From positions 372,001 to 436,000 of the forward strand of contig NZ_VFIL01000004.1 of assembly GCF_007858285.1 (NCBI RefSeq): a stretch of DNA of 64,000 bases. Direction: 5' to 3'. The translations under genes were made by a program, and so were the position numbers. This document shows positions 16,701 through 26,733 of the stretch, piece by piece (the first letter of the stretch is position 1; each line of letters opens with the position of its first letter). This stretch comes from Pseudomonas brenneri (GTDB lineage: Bacteria; Pseudomonadota; Gammaproteobacteria; Pseudomonadales; Pseudomonadaceae). Under the pieces are notes generated by a model. The model saw only the letters and a program-made list of their open reading frames with translations, searched no databases and was not told where the DNA came from.

Positions 16701-17587
16701 TCCGCAAAACCCCGGCGGCCTTGCAGGCCGCCGGTGTGCACAAAGATCAAGCGAATGCCGGGGGCAAAGCGCCCGGCTTCGATCTGCTGCTTGAGCGCCA
16801 GCAGTGCCTTGCCGGTGTACAGCGGTTCCAGCAGCATGCCGCTGGCCTGTTCGGTAGTGGCGATAAACTCAAGCAATGGCTGATCGACCTTGGCAAAGCC
16901 GCCACGGCTGGCATCCAGCAGTTCATACCCGCCCTGCACGATGGCCTGCACGTTCTGCGCGACGCCATGATCATCCGGCACCGCCAGTGCCCCATACACA
17001 GGATGGGCACCCGCCTCCGCCAGCACCAACCCAGCCAGTGTGGTGCCCGTGCCAGCCGCCAACCACCAGGCGTCGTAATCGGCCCAACCCAAGGTGTGCA
17101 ACTGTCGTCGGGCTTGCTCGACCAACACTCCGCAGCCCAGCGCCCCAGCCAATGCGCCGCCGCCTTCAGGCACGGGATGCAGACGCGGGTAGCGCTCACA
17201 CCAAGGCAACCAAAAGTCCGGTGCATGGCGCGCGCGGTAGCCGCCGTAACCCAGCCAGTGCAGTTGCATGCCCAAAGCTTGCAGATCGAGGACCGTCGGA
17301 GTGTCTTGGGGATGCCCGCGCAACAGGCCGACAGTGGCAAAACCGAAGCGTTTGCCGGCTGCCGCCAGGGCGTGCAAGTGATTGGAGTAGGCCCCGCCCA
17401 GGCTGATGATGCCCGTGGCGCCAGCCTGTTGCGCCTGGGCCAGGTGCTCGGTGAGCTTGAACCACTTGTTGCCGCTGATCAGCGGGTCGATGCGGTCCAG
17501 GCGCAGCACGGCCACCTCGACCCCGTTCAGCCAATCCAGCTGCAAGGGTTCAAGGGGAGCCTGGGGAAGCCAATCGAAAGGACCCAT
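16697..17587 (-). CDS. PLP-dependent D-cysteine desulfhydrase / ACC deaminase family enzyme
   Basis: This 296-residue fold-type II PLP enzyme has the Schiff-base lysine K41 in LISGNKWFKL, the substrate-binding GGAYSNHLHALAAAGKR and the phosphate-binding AGTGTTLAGL. The family covers D-cysteine desulfhydrase and 1-aminocyclopropane-1-carboxylate deaminase. At under 300 residues it is shorter than true AcdS (about 338) and fits the DcyD/YedO-like group. It could degrade D-cysteine or related beta-substituted amino acids. The substrate cannot be decided from sequence alone. Confidence 0.85.
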   Translation of the reverse strand: MGPFDWLPQAPLEPLQLDWLNGVEVAVLRLDRIDPLISGNKWFKLTEHLAQAQQAGATGIISLGGAYSNHLHALAAAGKRFGFATVGLLRGHPQDTPTVLDLQALGMQLHWLGYGGYRARHAPDFWLPWCERYPRLHPVPEGGGALAGALGCGVLVEQARRQLHTLGWADYDAWWLAAGTGTTLAGLVLAEAGAHPVYGALAVPDDHGVAQNVQAIVQGGYELLDASRGGFAKVDQPLLEFIATTEQASGMLLEPLYTGKALLALKQQIEAGRFAPGIRLIFVHTGGLQGRRGFAD

Positions 17588-17604
17588 CAGGGCATGTCTG
17601 CATG

Positions 17605-17634
17605 AAAAAAGGGGCGGTAGTCTAACACCGCCCC
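17605..17634 (-). terminator. Rho-independent terminator of fadH
   Basis: On the minus strand, GGGGCGGT pairs with ACCGCCCC across an 8-base loop and is followed by TTTTTT. It lies 10 bases after the fadH stop. Confidence 0.85.
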
Positions 17635-17644
17635 TTCCCGGGTC

Positions 17645-19744
<2,100 letters not shown>

Positions 19745-19894
19745 TTATGACCCACAGACTAAGAGCCATACCCTTGGCGCTCAATGACTGAAACTGACAA
19801 GTTATTGATCCAAATGTGCAGCGCCCCTTGGCAAGCGTGACAACGCGCCCTACCCTAGGGGCGAACCCTGCACACGGCCTGTTGTCTGTTCTCC

Positions 19895-21025
19895 ATGCGT
19901 AAATTACTTGCCTTGACCCTCACCATGGCCCTGGTCGCCGCCGTTTCCGCCTATCTGGTCTGGACCCAGGAGCGCCCCGTGGGGCATTACCTGTCGGACC
20001 TGCGGATCAACCTGGCCGTCAACCAGGGTACGCCCGCCGATCACGGCAACCTGCTGGGCATCCAGCCAGAACTGTTCCCCGCTGACTACCAGAGCCTGGA
20101 GCGCTTGCACCTCAAGCTCTCGGCGTACCTGCGCAACGCCCGGGACATGGGCCTGCTCAACGACAAAACCATCGTGGTCCTGCCGGAACATGTCGGCACC
20201 TGGTTGATGGTCAGTGGCGAAAAAAACGAGCTGTACCAAGCCACCAGCCTTAAAGAGGCGATGAACTGGCTATCAGCAAGCAACCCATTGCTGTTCCTGC
20301 GCGCACTGATCAGTGCCCAGGGCGACAACCGCCTGGACGACGCCTACCTGCGCATGAAGGCCCCGGCCATGGCCCGCGATTACCAGGTGCTGTTTGGCGG
20401 CCTGGCCAAGGAGTTCGGGGTGACGCTGGTGGCCGGCTCCATCGCCCTGCCCAACCCGAGCGTCAGCCAGGGCCAATTGCAGGTTGGCCATGGTGCGCTG
20501 TACAACACCAGCCTGGTATTCGACCGCGATGGCCTGCCCCTGGGCCAGCCCCAACGCCAGCTCTACCCGATCTTTGATGAGCGCGGCTTTATCGCGCCGG
20601 GTGACGAAGGCGTGGTCAATGTCATCGACACCCCGGCCGGGCGCCTGGGCATCCTGATCGGCAGCGACAGCTGGTACCCGGACAACTACCGCAAGCTCAA
20701 CGAACAAGGCGCGCAATTGGTCGCGGTGCCGGCGTTGGTGATTGGCCGGGATACCTGGGACAAGCCGTGGCGCGGTTTCAAGAGCGTATCCACGCCACCG
20801 GAAGTCAGCCTCAAGCCCGAAGAACTCAGCGAAGGCCAAGCCTGGCATCGCCTGAGCCTGATCAGCCAGGCGCCGATCAGCCTGGCCGGCGCGGGCATCA
20901 GCGTGTTCATGCGTGGCCAATTCTGGGACCAGGGCACCAGCGGCCAGAGCTTTCTCAGCGCCCAGGGCCAGGTCTTCGCCGATGGCAACGCGCGTGGTGC
21001 GCGCTTGCTGAACGTGTGGCTATAA
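19895..21025 (+). CDS. Secreted or anchored nitrilase-fold protein lacking the catalytic Cys and Lys
   Basis: This 376-residue protein opens with a hydrophobic signal or anchor (residues 1-22). The carbon-nitrogen hydrolase fold is recognisable in VVLPEHVGTW (E98 at the catalytic Glu position), LGQPQRQLYPIFDERGFIAPGDEG and GRLGILIGSDSWYPDNY. In active family members the second segment carries a lysine (RK) and the third a cysteine (ICYDxxFP). Here these positions are Gln222 and Gly256. So only the Glu of the Glu-Lys-Cys triad remains, and hydrolase activity is unlikely. It ends 4 bases before an AraC regulator gene. A binding or sensing role upstream of that regulator is possible but speculative. 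Confidence 0.8.
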   Translation: MRKLLALTLTMALVAAVSAYLVWTQERPVGHYLSDLRINLAVNQGTPADHGNLLGIQPELFPADYQSLERLHLKLSAYLRNARDMGLLNDKTIVVLPEHVGTWLMVSGEKNELYQATSLKEAMNWLSASNPLLFLRALISAQGDNRLDDAYLRMKAPAMARDYQVLFGGLAKEFGVTLVAGSIALPNPSVSQGQLQVGHGALYNTSLVFDRDGLPLGQPQRQLYPIFDERGFIAPGDEGVVNVIDTPAGRLGILIGSDSWYPDNYRKLNEQGAQLVAVPALVIGRDTWDKPWRGFKSVSTPPEVSLKPEELSEGQAWHRLSLISQAPISLAGAGISVFMRGQFWDQGTSGQSFLSAQGQVFADGNARGARLLNVWL

Positions 21026-21029
21026 GCCC

Positions 21030-22070
21030 ATGAAACCGGCACCGATGCGCCTCGGGGATTTATCGGTGGGCATCGTGCATACCGTAGCCGATGCCATCCT
21101 CAGCCATGGCCTGGACCCGCAGCCGCTGCTGTTGCAATACGGCCTCGACCCGGCACGCCTGAGCGAACCCGGTGCGCGCCTGTCGATCCCCCGCTACATG
21201 CGCCTGGGCCATGCGGCCATCCAGTTGACCAACGATCCCGGCCTGGGCCTGCGCATGGGCCAATTCAGTCGCATGAATCAGCTCGGCCTGGCCGGTGTCA
21301 CCGCCGCCCAGGCCCCCACCGTGCGCGAAGCCGCGCGCACCCTGACGCGCTTCGAGGCACTGTACGGTGCCAATTACCGTGGCCAATCCAGCTTTCATGA
21401 GGACGCCCAAGGCGCCTGGTTGCGCTTCTATTCCATCAGCCCGTACAACGCTTATAACCGCTTCGTGGTGGATTCGATTCTCGCCGGCTGGCTGCATCAG
21501 ATGGCGACCTTGTGCCAGCAGCCGGTGCTGGCCGAGCGGATCGAAATCGAATTCGCCGCGCCAGACTACAGCGCCAGCTACAACGTGCTGGGCGATTGCC
21601 CGGTGCAGTTCGGCGCAGAACTCAATCAACTGCGCCTGAGCCAGCACAGCCTGGGCTTGCGCAACCCGCAGCACTGCCCGAGCACCTGGCACTTGTTGTT
21701 GCAACTGTGTGAAAGGGAATTGGAACAACTGACGCGCACCCGCAGCCTGCGCGAGCGCATCACCCGCTTGCTGGGGCCGATGCTCAATGGCGGCCGGGAA
21801 CCCGACCTGGAAGAAGTGGCCGCGCGCCTGAAGCTGCCGACCTGGACCCTACGGCGCAAACTGGCCGAGGAAGGCACACAGTTTCGCGCGATTCTCAACG
21901 ACACCCGCCGCGACCTGGCCATGACCTACATTCGCGACACGGAACTGGCGTTTGGGGAAATTGCCTATTTGCTCGGTTTTGCCTCAGCGGAAGCTTTTCA
22001 ACGGGCCTTCAAGCGCTGGAACAGCCAGACCCCAGGGGAATTTCGCCGCAGTCAGCGGCATTCCGCCTGA
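21030..22070 (+). CDS. AraC-family transcriptional regulator
   Basis: This 346-residue regulator of the OruR/ArgR-like subgroup has an N-terminal ligand domain of about 240 residues (LGLRMGQFSRMNQLGLAGVT, APTVREAARTLTRFEALY) and a C-terminal double helix-turn-helix (VAARLKLPTWTLRRKLAEEG; IAYLLGFASAEAFQRAFKRW). It lies 4 bases after the nitrilase-fold gene and is surely cotranscribed with it. Regulators of this subgroup often act on lipid or amino-acid catabolism. The divergently placed fadH is a candidate target, which is inference from position. Confidence 0.9.
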   Translation: MKPAPMRLGDLSVGIVHTVADAILSHGLDPQPLLLQYGLDPARLSEPGARLSIPRYMRLGHAAIQLTNDPGLGLRMGQFSRMNQLGLAGVTAAQAPTVREAARTLTRFEALYGANYRGQSSFHEDAQGAWLRFYSISPYNAYNRFVVDSILAGWLHQMATLCQQPVLAERIEIEFAAPDYSASYNVLGDCPVQFGAELNQLRLSQHSLGLRNPQHCPSTWHLLLQLCERELEQLTRTRSLRERITRLLGPMLNGGREPDLEEVAARLKLPTWTLRRKLAEEGTQFRAILNDTRRDLAMTYIRDTELAFGEIAYLLGFASAEAFQRAFKRWNSQTPGEFRRSQRHSA

Positions 22071-22078
22071 CGTCTGTC

Positions 22079-22165
22079 CTACAGCTCGGTGGCATCGTCG
22101 GCCGGATCCAGGGGATCGAGTTCGAATGCCTGATACTCCAACAGCTCTTCTTGATAATCGTCCAT
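22079..22165 (-). CDS. Small acidic protein, 28 residues
   Basis: An ATG at 22165 is preceded by a perfect AAGGAG six bases upstream and opens a 28-codon frame to the TAG at 22079. The product starts MDDYQEELLEYQAFELD and is rich in Asp, Glu and Leu (11 acidic residues, only Tyr/Phe and no Lys or Arg), predicted soluble and strongly negative. It is convergent with the AraC gene, 8 bases from its stop. The excellent ribosome site and the strongly biased composition argue that it is translated. I do not recognise a family. Confidence 0.6.
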   Translation of the reverse strand: MDDYQEELLEYQAFELDPLDPADDATEL

Positions 22166-22325
22166 CGTCGACTCCTTGTGTAATCAAAGCAGGTGGCTTA
22201 AGTGACCCACATCACCAGCCTAAAGTGCCGTCGTGACGAAAAAAAGACAGGGTCATGACGTTCCTGAGCTTGAAGATTAAACGTAGCAGCCAGGCACGGA
22301 TTTAAACAGGCAAAGTAAATGCAAA

Positions 22326-22352
22326 TGCAATCATTGCAGTTGCAATCATTGC
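22326..22352. promoter_or_regulatory. Tandem palindromes, probable MarR operator
   Basis: TGCAATCATTGC occurs twice with a 15-base period (22326-22337 and 22341-22352). Each copy contains the palindrome GCAAT-C-ATTGC. They end 18 bases before the ATG at 22371. The same half-site occurs as TTGCAATTGCAA before the aceE paralogue at 23988-23999, so one regulator, most likely the MarR encoded between them, may bind both. Confidence 0.55.
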
Positions 22353-22370
22353 GCAACTTCCATTAGGGTG

Positions 22371-23423
22371 ATGCTCTGCACCGCCAATGGGACGCGACTC
22401 TTGACTGCTAGCACTGCGCAATCCGCACAAATCTGCATCGACACCTTGAACAATCAGCAGCCGCCCCGCAGCTCGCCGCTGTATACGGTGATGGCTATGG
22501 CCAACACCCTAGAGTTCAACCCCGCGACGTGCAGGCAAGCCTGGGTCATTCGCGGCCAGTCCCACTCCAGGCGCATTGCCACCTGGCCCACCTGGTTTGC
22601 CCGTAACCGTGGGGAAAAACCGCTGTTGTACCTGCATAGCGCCACCTCATCGGCGCAGCTGTGTTCCCTCTCTCGCGGCACCGAGCAACGGGGGATTCTG
22701 TGCAACGACATCCAGACCCGTCCCGCCAGGTGGACCAGAGGCGCACACCCCTCACTCCCGCTGTGGCTGGCCAGCAATCCACATTGCACCCCCTATGATC
22801 CGGCCTCCGGCGAAGAAACCCGGGCGATAGTCCTGGCAGCCTTGCATGCGCTGTATATCGAGGGCAGGCCGGGTTTCTATTACCTGGCCCTGCATGACCA
22901 GCACGACGGGCCGGGATTGGCGCAACAAGACCGCGCGGATGCAATCAAGGGGATGTATCGGATCGGGCGCGAACCACCGGCACCTCTGCACGTGCGCCTG
23001 CTGGGTGCAGGCTACGTGTTTGCAGAAGTCGTGCATGCCGCAAGGTTGCTGGAGGAGGACTGGAACGTATCGGCGCAGCTATGGAGCTGCCCCAGCTACA
23101 CCCGATTGGTGCGCGAAGCAAATGCCGCCGAGCGCTGGAACCGCCTGCATCCACTGGCAGAAAAACGCAGCAGTCACTTACGCGATTGCCTGGCGGGCAA
23201 CGACAGCCCAGTGATCGCGGTCACCGGCTATCCGCAGTCCGTCGTCGACCCGCTGGCGGCCCATGTGCGTGCACGCTTTGTCGCCCTGGGTGCCGGCTCA
23301 GTCCGGCCAGCGGCACCTGACCGCTATTGGATTACCGCACTGGCTTTAAAAGCACTGGCAGAGGATGGGCTGATCGGACCACAACAGGTGGAACGGGCAT
23401 TGCAGCAGTACCGCCTCAGATGA
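22371..23423 (+). CDS. Stand-alone homologue of the AceE (E1p) C-terminal domain
   Basis: This gene gives 350 residues from the ATG at 22371. Residues from about 130 to the end align by eye with the last 230 residues of the AceE paralogue next door: PHCTPYDPASGEETRAIVL with IPCCVSYDPTFAYELAVII, AIKGMYRIGREPPAP with ILKGMYCLKAGQQP, LLGAGYVFAEVVHAARLL with LMGSGSILREVIAAADLL, AAERWNRLHP with AVERWNLLHP, and ALALKALAEDGLI with LAALKGLADDGLI. The first 120 residues show no match I can see. It lacks the whole thiamine-diphosphate-binding domain and most of the pyrimidine domain, so it cannot be a complete E1. It could be a regulatory or assembly partner of the full enzyme, or a decaying fragment; the intact frame and own operator argue against simple decay. 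The start is uncertain (ATG at 22491 is an alternative). Confidence 0.65.
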   Translation: MLCTANGTRLLTASTAQSAQICIDTLNNQQPPRSSPLYTVMAMANTLEFNPATCRQAWVIRGQSHSRRIATWPTWFARNRGEKPLLYLHSATSSAQLCSLSRGTEQRGILCNDIQTRPARWTRGAHPSLPLWLASNPHCTPYDPASGEETRAIVLAALHALYIEGRPGFYYLALHDQHDGPGLAQQDRADAIKGMYRIGREPPAPLHVRLLGAGYVFAEVVHAARLLEEDWNVSAQLWSCPSYTRLVREANAAERWNRLHPLAEKRSSHLRDCLAGNDSPVIAVTGYPQSVVDPLAAHVRARFVALGAGSVRPAAPDRYWITALALKALAEDGLIGPQQVERALQQYRLR

Positions 23424-23441
23424 GCGGGAAGACGCCCTTGC

Positions 23442-23918
23442 CTATGGCGTTTCAGACCTGCGCCGTCCCCGTGTTTGCGCACTGGCCATCGCCAGCCCCG
23501 CCGTGCGCTCCAGCGCATCGGAAAAGCCCTGACGCTGCTCGGCGTTGAGTTGCGAAAGGAACAATTCATCCACGGTACTTTCGTAGATGCCCCACATCTT
23601 TTTACGCAACACCCGGCCCTCATCGGTGATCGAGGCAAACGCGGCGCGCCCATCACCCTCGCAGCGCGAGCGCACCACCAGGCCGTCCTTTTCCAAGCGG
23701 TCCACCAACCGCGTCAGGTTGTAGCGCTCGATGGCCAGTACATCGGCCAACTCATGCATGCGCCGAGTGCCATCAGGACCGCTTTCCAGGCCCCACAAGG
23801 CGTCGTACCAGGCGTATGGCGGCAAGCCGGCCTGGGTCAGGCGCCGTTCAATTTCACGGATGACCGCCCTGTGGGCCCTGACAAACCGAAACCATACATC
23901 AGGCTCTTTCGATGCCAT
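23442..23918 (-). CDS. MarR-family transcriptional regulator
   Basis: Starting at the ATG at 23918 (MASKEPDVWF), the product is 158 residues, the usual MarR size. An upstream ATG at 23963 would add 15 residues. It shows the winged-helix region MHELADVLAIERYNLTRLVDRLEKDGLVVRS in two overlapping pieces and the wing GDGRAAFASITDEGR. It is divergent from the aceE paralogue and convergent with the AceE-tail gene. The palindrome TTGCAATTGCAA lies between it and aceE, so it likely represses both and itself. The ligand is unknown; a 2-oxo acid would fit. Confidence 0.87.
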   Translation of the reverse strand: MASKEPDVWFRFVRAHRAVIREIERRLTQAGLPPYAWYDALWGLESGPDGTRRMHELADVLAIERYNLTRLVDRLEKDGLVVRSRCEGDGRAAFASITDEGRVLRKKMWGIYESTVDELFLSQLNAEQRQGFSDALERTAGLAMASAQTRGRRRSETP

Positions 23919-23987
23919 GCAACACCATCCGGGGAATTCGAGAAGGTTGCAATGGTAGCTCATCCCGCGCTAAATTCAGTCATGTAG

Positions 23988-23999
23988 TTGCAATTGCAA
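23988..23999. promoter_or_regulatory. Palindromic operator TTGCAATTGCAA
   Basis: This is a perfect 12-base palindrome in the 154-base divergent region between the marR-type gene and the aceE paralogue, followed by TCAC. A related half (GTTGCAATGG) is near 23945. It shares the GCAAT/ATTGC half-site with the tandem sites at 22326-22352. This is the expected kind of MarR-family site. Confidence 0.6.
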
Positions 24000-24072
24000 T
24001 CACTTTACAGCGTGCCCAATCACCTTCCACAAGAAGCCCGCACGTTGATAACCGCACACCCTGGAGCCTCAC

Positions 24073-26733
24073 ATGAACGCGAACAACGCAGTAAGACTCG
24101 ACGACGATCCACAGGAAACGCGCGAATGGCTGGAGTCCATCGAATCGGTGCTGTCCACCGAAGGCCGCCCGCGCGCCCATTACCTGATCGATCAGTTGCT
24201 GGATTTCGACGTAGCGCGCCATGGCGACTTCCACGGACGGGTCACCACCCCTTACGTCAACACCATCGCGGTGGACCGCCAACTGCCCTACCCCGGCAAC
24301 CTGGCGGTAGAACGCAGGCTCAATGCGTTTATCCGCTGGAATGCCATGGCCATGGTATTGCGCGCCGGCAAGCACTCGGGCGTGGGTGGACATATCGCCA
24401 CGTATGCGTCGGCTGCAGTGTTGTACGACGTAGGCTTTGACCATTTCTTTCGTGGCCGTACCGAGACCTTCGCCGGCGACCTGGTGTACATCCAGGGTCA
24501 CTCCTCGCCAGGCATTTACGGTCGCGCCTACCTTGAAGGGCGTATCAACGAAGCACAACTCGACAACTTCCGCCGCGAGGCCGGTGGTCAGGGCCTGTCC
24601 TCCTATCCCCATCCCCGGTTGATGCCGGACTTCTGGCAGTTTCCTACGGTGTCGATGGGCCTGGGGCCCATCACTGCGGCCTACCAGGCGCGGTTCATGC
24701 GCTACCTGGACCTGCGCGCCCTCAAGCCGCAGGAGGGGCGCAAGGTCTGGGCCTTCCTGGGGGATGGCGAAATGGACCAGCCGGAATCCCTCGCGGCGAT
24801 CTCTCTGGCCGGGCGCGAGAAACTGGACAACCTGATTTTCGTGGTCAATTGTAACCTTCAGCGCCTCGATGGCCCGGTACGCGGCAACGCCAAGGTGATC
24901 CAGGAGTTCGAGAGCCTGTACCGCGCTGCCGGCTGGAACGTGATCAAAGTCATCTGGGGCGGTGGCTGGGACGCCCTGCTGGACAAGGACACCAGCGGCC
25001 TGCTGCGTCAGCGCATGATGGAGTGCGTAGACGGCGACTATCAGAACTACAAGTCGCAAAACGGCGCCTATGTGCGCGAACATTTCTTCGGCAAATACCC
25101 GGAGTTGCTGGCGCTGGTGGCGGATCTTTCCGACGATGAAATCTGGAAGCTCTCACGGGGCGGCCATGACCCCGACAAGGTCTATAACGCCTATGCCGCC
25201 GCCGTTCGCCATACCGGCCAACCTACAGTGATCCTGGCGAAAACCGTCAAGGGTTTTGGCATGGGTGAAGCGGGCGAAGGCCAGAACATCAACCACCAAC
25301 TGAAGAAAATGGGCGCCGAGGCGGTCAAGGCCTTCCGTGACCGGTTCGGCCTCGAAGTGGCCGACGACCAACTGGCACAAATCCCCTATCTCAAGCCGGC
25401 GCCAGACAGCGAAGAAGCGCGCTACTTTGCCGCTCGACGCCAAGCGCTCGGCGGCTACGTTCCAGCCCGGCACAGTTCGGTGCCAGCGCTGCAAGCCCCC
25501 CCGCTCGAGGCCTTTGCCACGCAACTCAAAGACACCGGCGAGCGCGCCATTTCCACCACCATGGCCTTCGTCCGCATCCTCGGCACCCTGCTCAAAGACC
25601 CTAACCTGGGCAAGCTGATCGTACCTATCGTGCCGGACGAGTCCCGCACGTTCGGCATGGAGAGCCTGTTCCGCCAGATCGGTATTCATTCTGCCGTGGG
25701 CCAACTCTATACCCCCCAGGACGCGGGCCAACTGAGCTACTACAAAGAGAGCAAGGACGGCCAGATCCTGCAGGAAGGCCTGAATGAGTCTGGTGCGTTT
25801 TCTTCTTGGGTCGCTGCCAGTACGTCCTACGCCAACCACGGCGTGATGATGGTGCCCTTCTACATCTTCTATTCGATGTTCGGCTTCCAGCGCATTGGCG
25901 ACCTGGCCTGGGCCGCAGGCGATGCGCGGGCCCGCGGGTTCCTGCTGGGCGCCACTGCCGGGCGCACCACACTGATGGGCGAAGGGTTGCAACACGATGA
26001 CGGGCATAGCCACGTAATGGCCTCGGTGATCCCTTGCTGTGTGTCCTACGACCCGACCTTTGCCTACGAGCTTGCCGTAATCATCCGTGAGGGCATACGG
26101 CGCATGTTTGTCGAGCAGCAGGACATTTACTACTACATCACCCTGCTCAACGAAAACTACCCGCACCCGGCCATGCCCGACGACGTCGAAGACGGAATTC
26201 TCAAGGGGATGTATTGCCTGAAAGCCGGCCAGCAGCCCCAGGTGCAACTGATGGGCAGTGGCTCGATCCTGCGCGAGGTGATCGCCGCCGCGGACTTGTT
26301 ACGCAAGGACTTTGACGTGGACTCTGACGTCTGGAGTGTCACCAGCCTCACCGAACTGCGCCGCGATGGTCACGCCGTGGAGCGCTGGAACCTCCTGCAT
26401 CCGCAGGAAACGCCACGTACTAGCTACGTGGAGCAATGCCTGACGGACCGCGCAGGGCCAGTGGTGATTGCCACCGACTACATGAAAATCTTCGCCGATC
26501 AGATTCGCCCATTCATGGCGGGCCGGCGCCTGGTCGCCCTGGGTACCGATGGCTTTGGCCAGTCCGATACTCGTGAAGCGCTGCGCGAATTCTTCGAGGT
26601 AGATCGCCACTTCATCGTCCTGGCCGCATTGAAGGGCCTGGCGGACGATGGCCTGATCAACCGCGCCAAGGTCAGCGAGGCAATCAGCCGCTACGGGATC
26701 GACGTCGACAAGACCGACCCCGTCAACGTGTAG
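24073..26733 (+). CDS. aceE: Pyruvate dehydrogenase E1 component, accessory homodimeric-type paralogue
   Basis: This 886-residue enzyme has full AceE architecture: HISTF-like GGHIATYASAAVLYDVGF, FLGDGEMDQPESLAAI (thiamine diphosphate/Mg motif), NCNLQRLDGPVRGN, STTMAFVRILGTLLKD, and the C-terminal AVERWNLLHPQETP. The reaction would be thiamine-dependent decarboxylation of pyruvate or a close 2-oxo acid. The normal partner aceF (E2) is absent: the next gene is an unrelated lipoprotein on the other strand that ends at the very next base. In Pseudomonas the housekeeping aceE-aceF lie elsewhere, so this is an accessory copy under MarR control. MdeB of P. putida, an E1 paralogue linked to 2-oxobutyrate, is a precedent, but its partner mdeA is not seen here. 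Confidence 0.88.
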   Translation: MNANNAVRLDDDPQETREWLESIESVLSTEGRPRAHYLIDQLLDFDVARHGDFHGRVTTPYVNTIAVDRQLPYPGNLAVERRLNAFIRWNAMAMVLRAGKHSGVGGHIATYASAAVLYDVGFDHFFRGRTETFAGDLVYIQGHSSPGIYGRAYLEGRINEAQLDNFRREAGGQGLSSYPHPRLMPDFWQFPTVSMGLGPITAAYQARFMRYLDLRALKPQEGRKVWAFLGDGEMDQPESLAAISLAGREKLDNLIFVVNCNLQRLDGPVRGNAKVIQEFESLYRAAGWNVIKVIWGGGWDALLDKDTSGLLRQRMMECVDGDYQNYKSQNGAYVREHFFGKYPELLALVADLSDDEIWKLSRGGHDPDKVYNAYAAAVRHTGQPTVILAKTVKGFGMGEAGEGQNINHQLKKMGAEAVKAFRDRFGLEVADDQLAQIPYLKPAPDSEEARYFAARRQALGGYVPARHSSVPALQAPPLEAFATQLKDTGERAISTTMAFVRILGTLLKDPNLGKLIVPIVPDESRTFGMESLFRQIGIHSAVGQLYTPQDAGQLSYYKESKDGQILQEGLNESGAFSSWVAASTSYANHGVMMVPFYIFYSMFGFQRIGDLAWAAGDARARGFLLGATAGRTTLMGEGLQHDDGHSHVMASVIPCCVSYDPTFAYELAVIIREGIRRMFVEQQDIYYYITLLNENYPHPAMPDDVEDGILKGMYCLKAGQQPQVQLMGSGSILREVIAAADLLRKDFDVDSDVWSVTSLTELRRDGHAVERWNLLHPQETPRTSYVEQCLTDRAGPVVIATDYMKIFADQIRPFMAGRRLVALGTDGFGQSDTREALREFFEVDRHFIVLAALKGLADDGLINRAKVSEAISRYGIDVDKTDPVNV

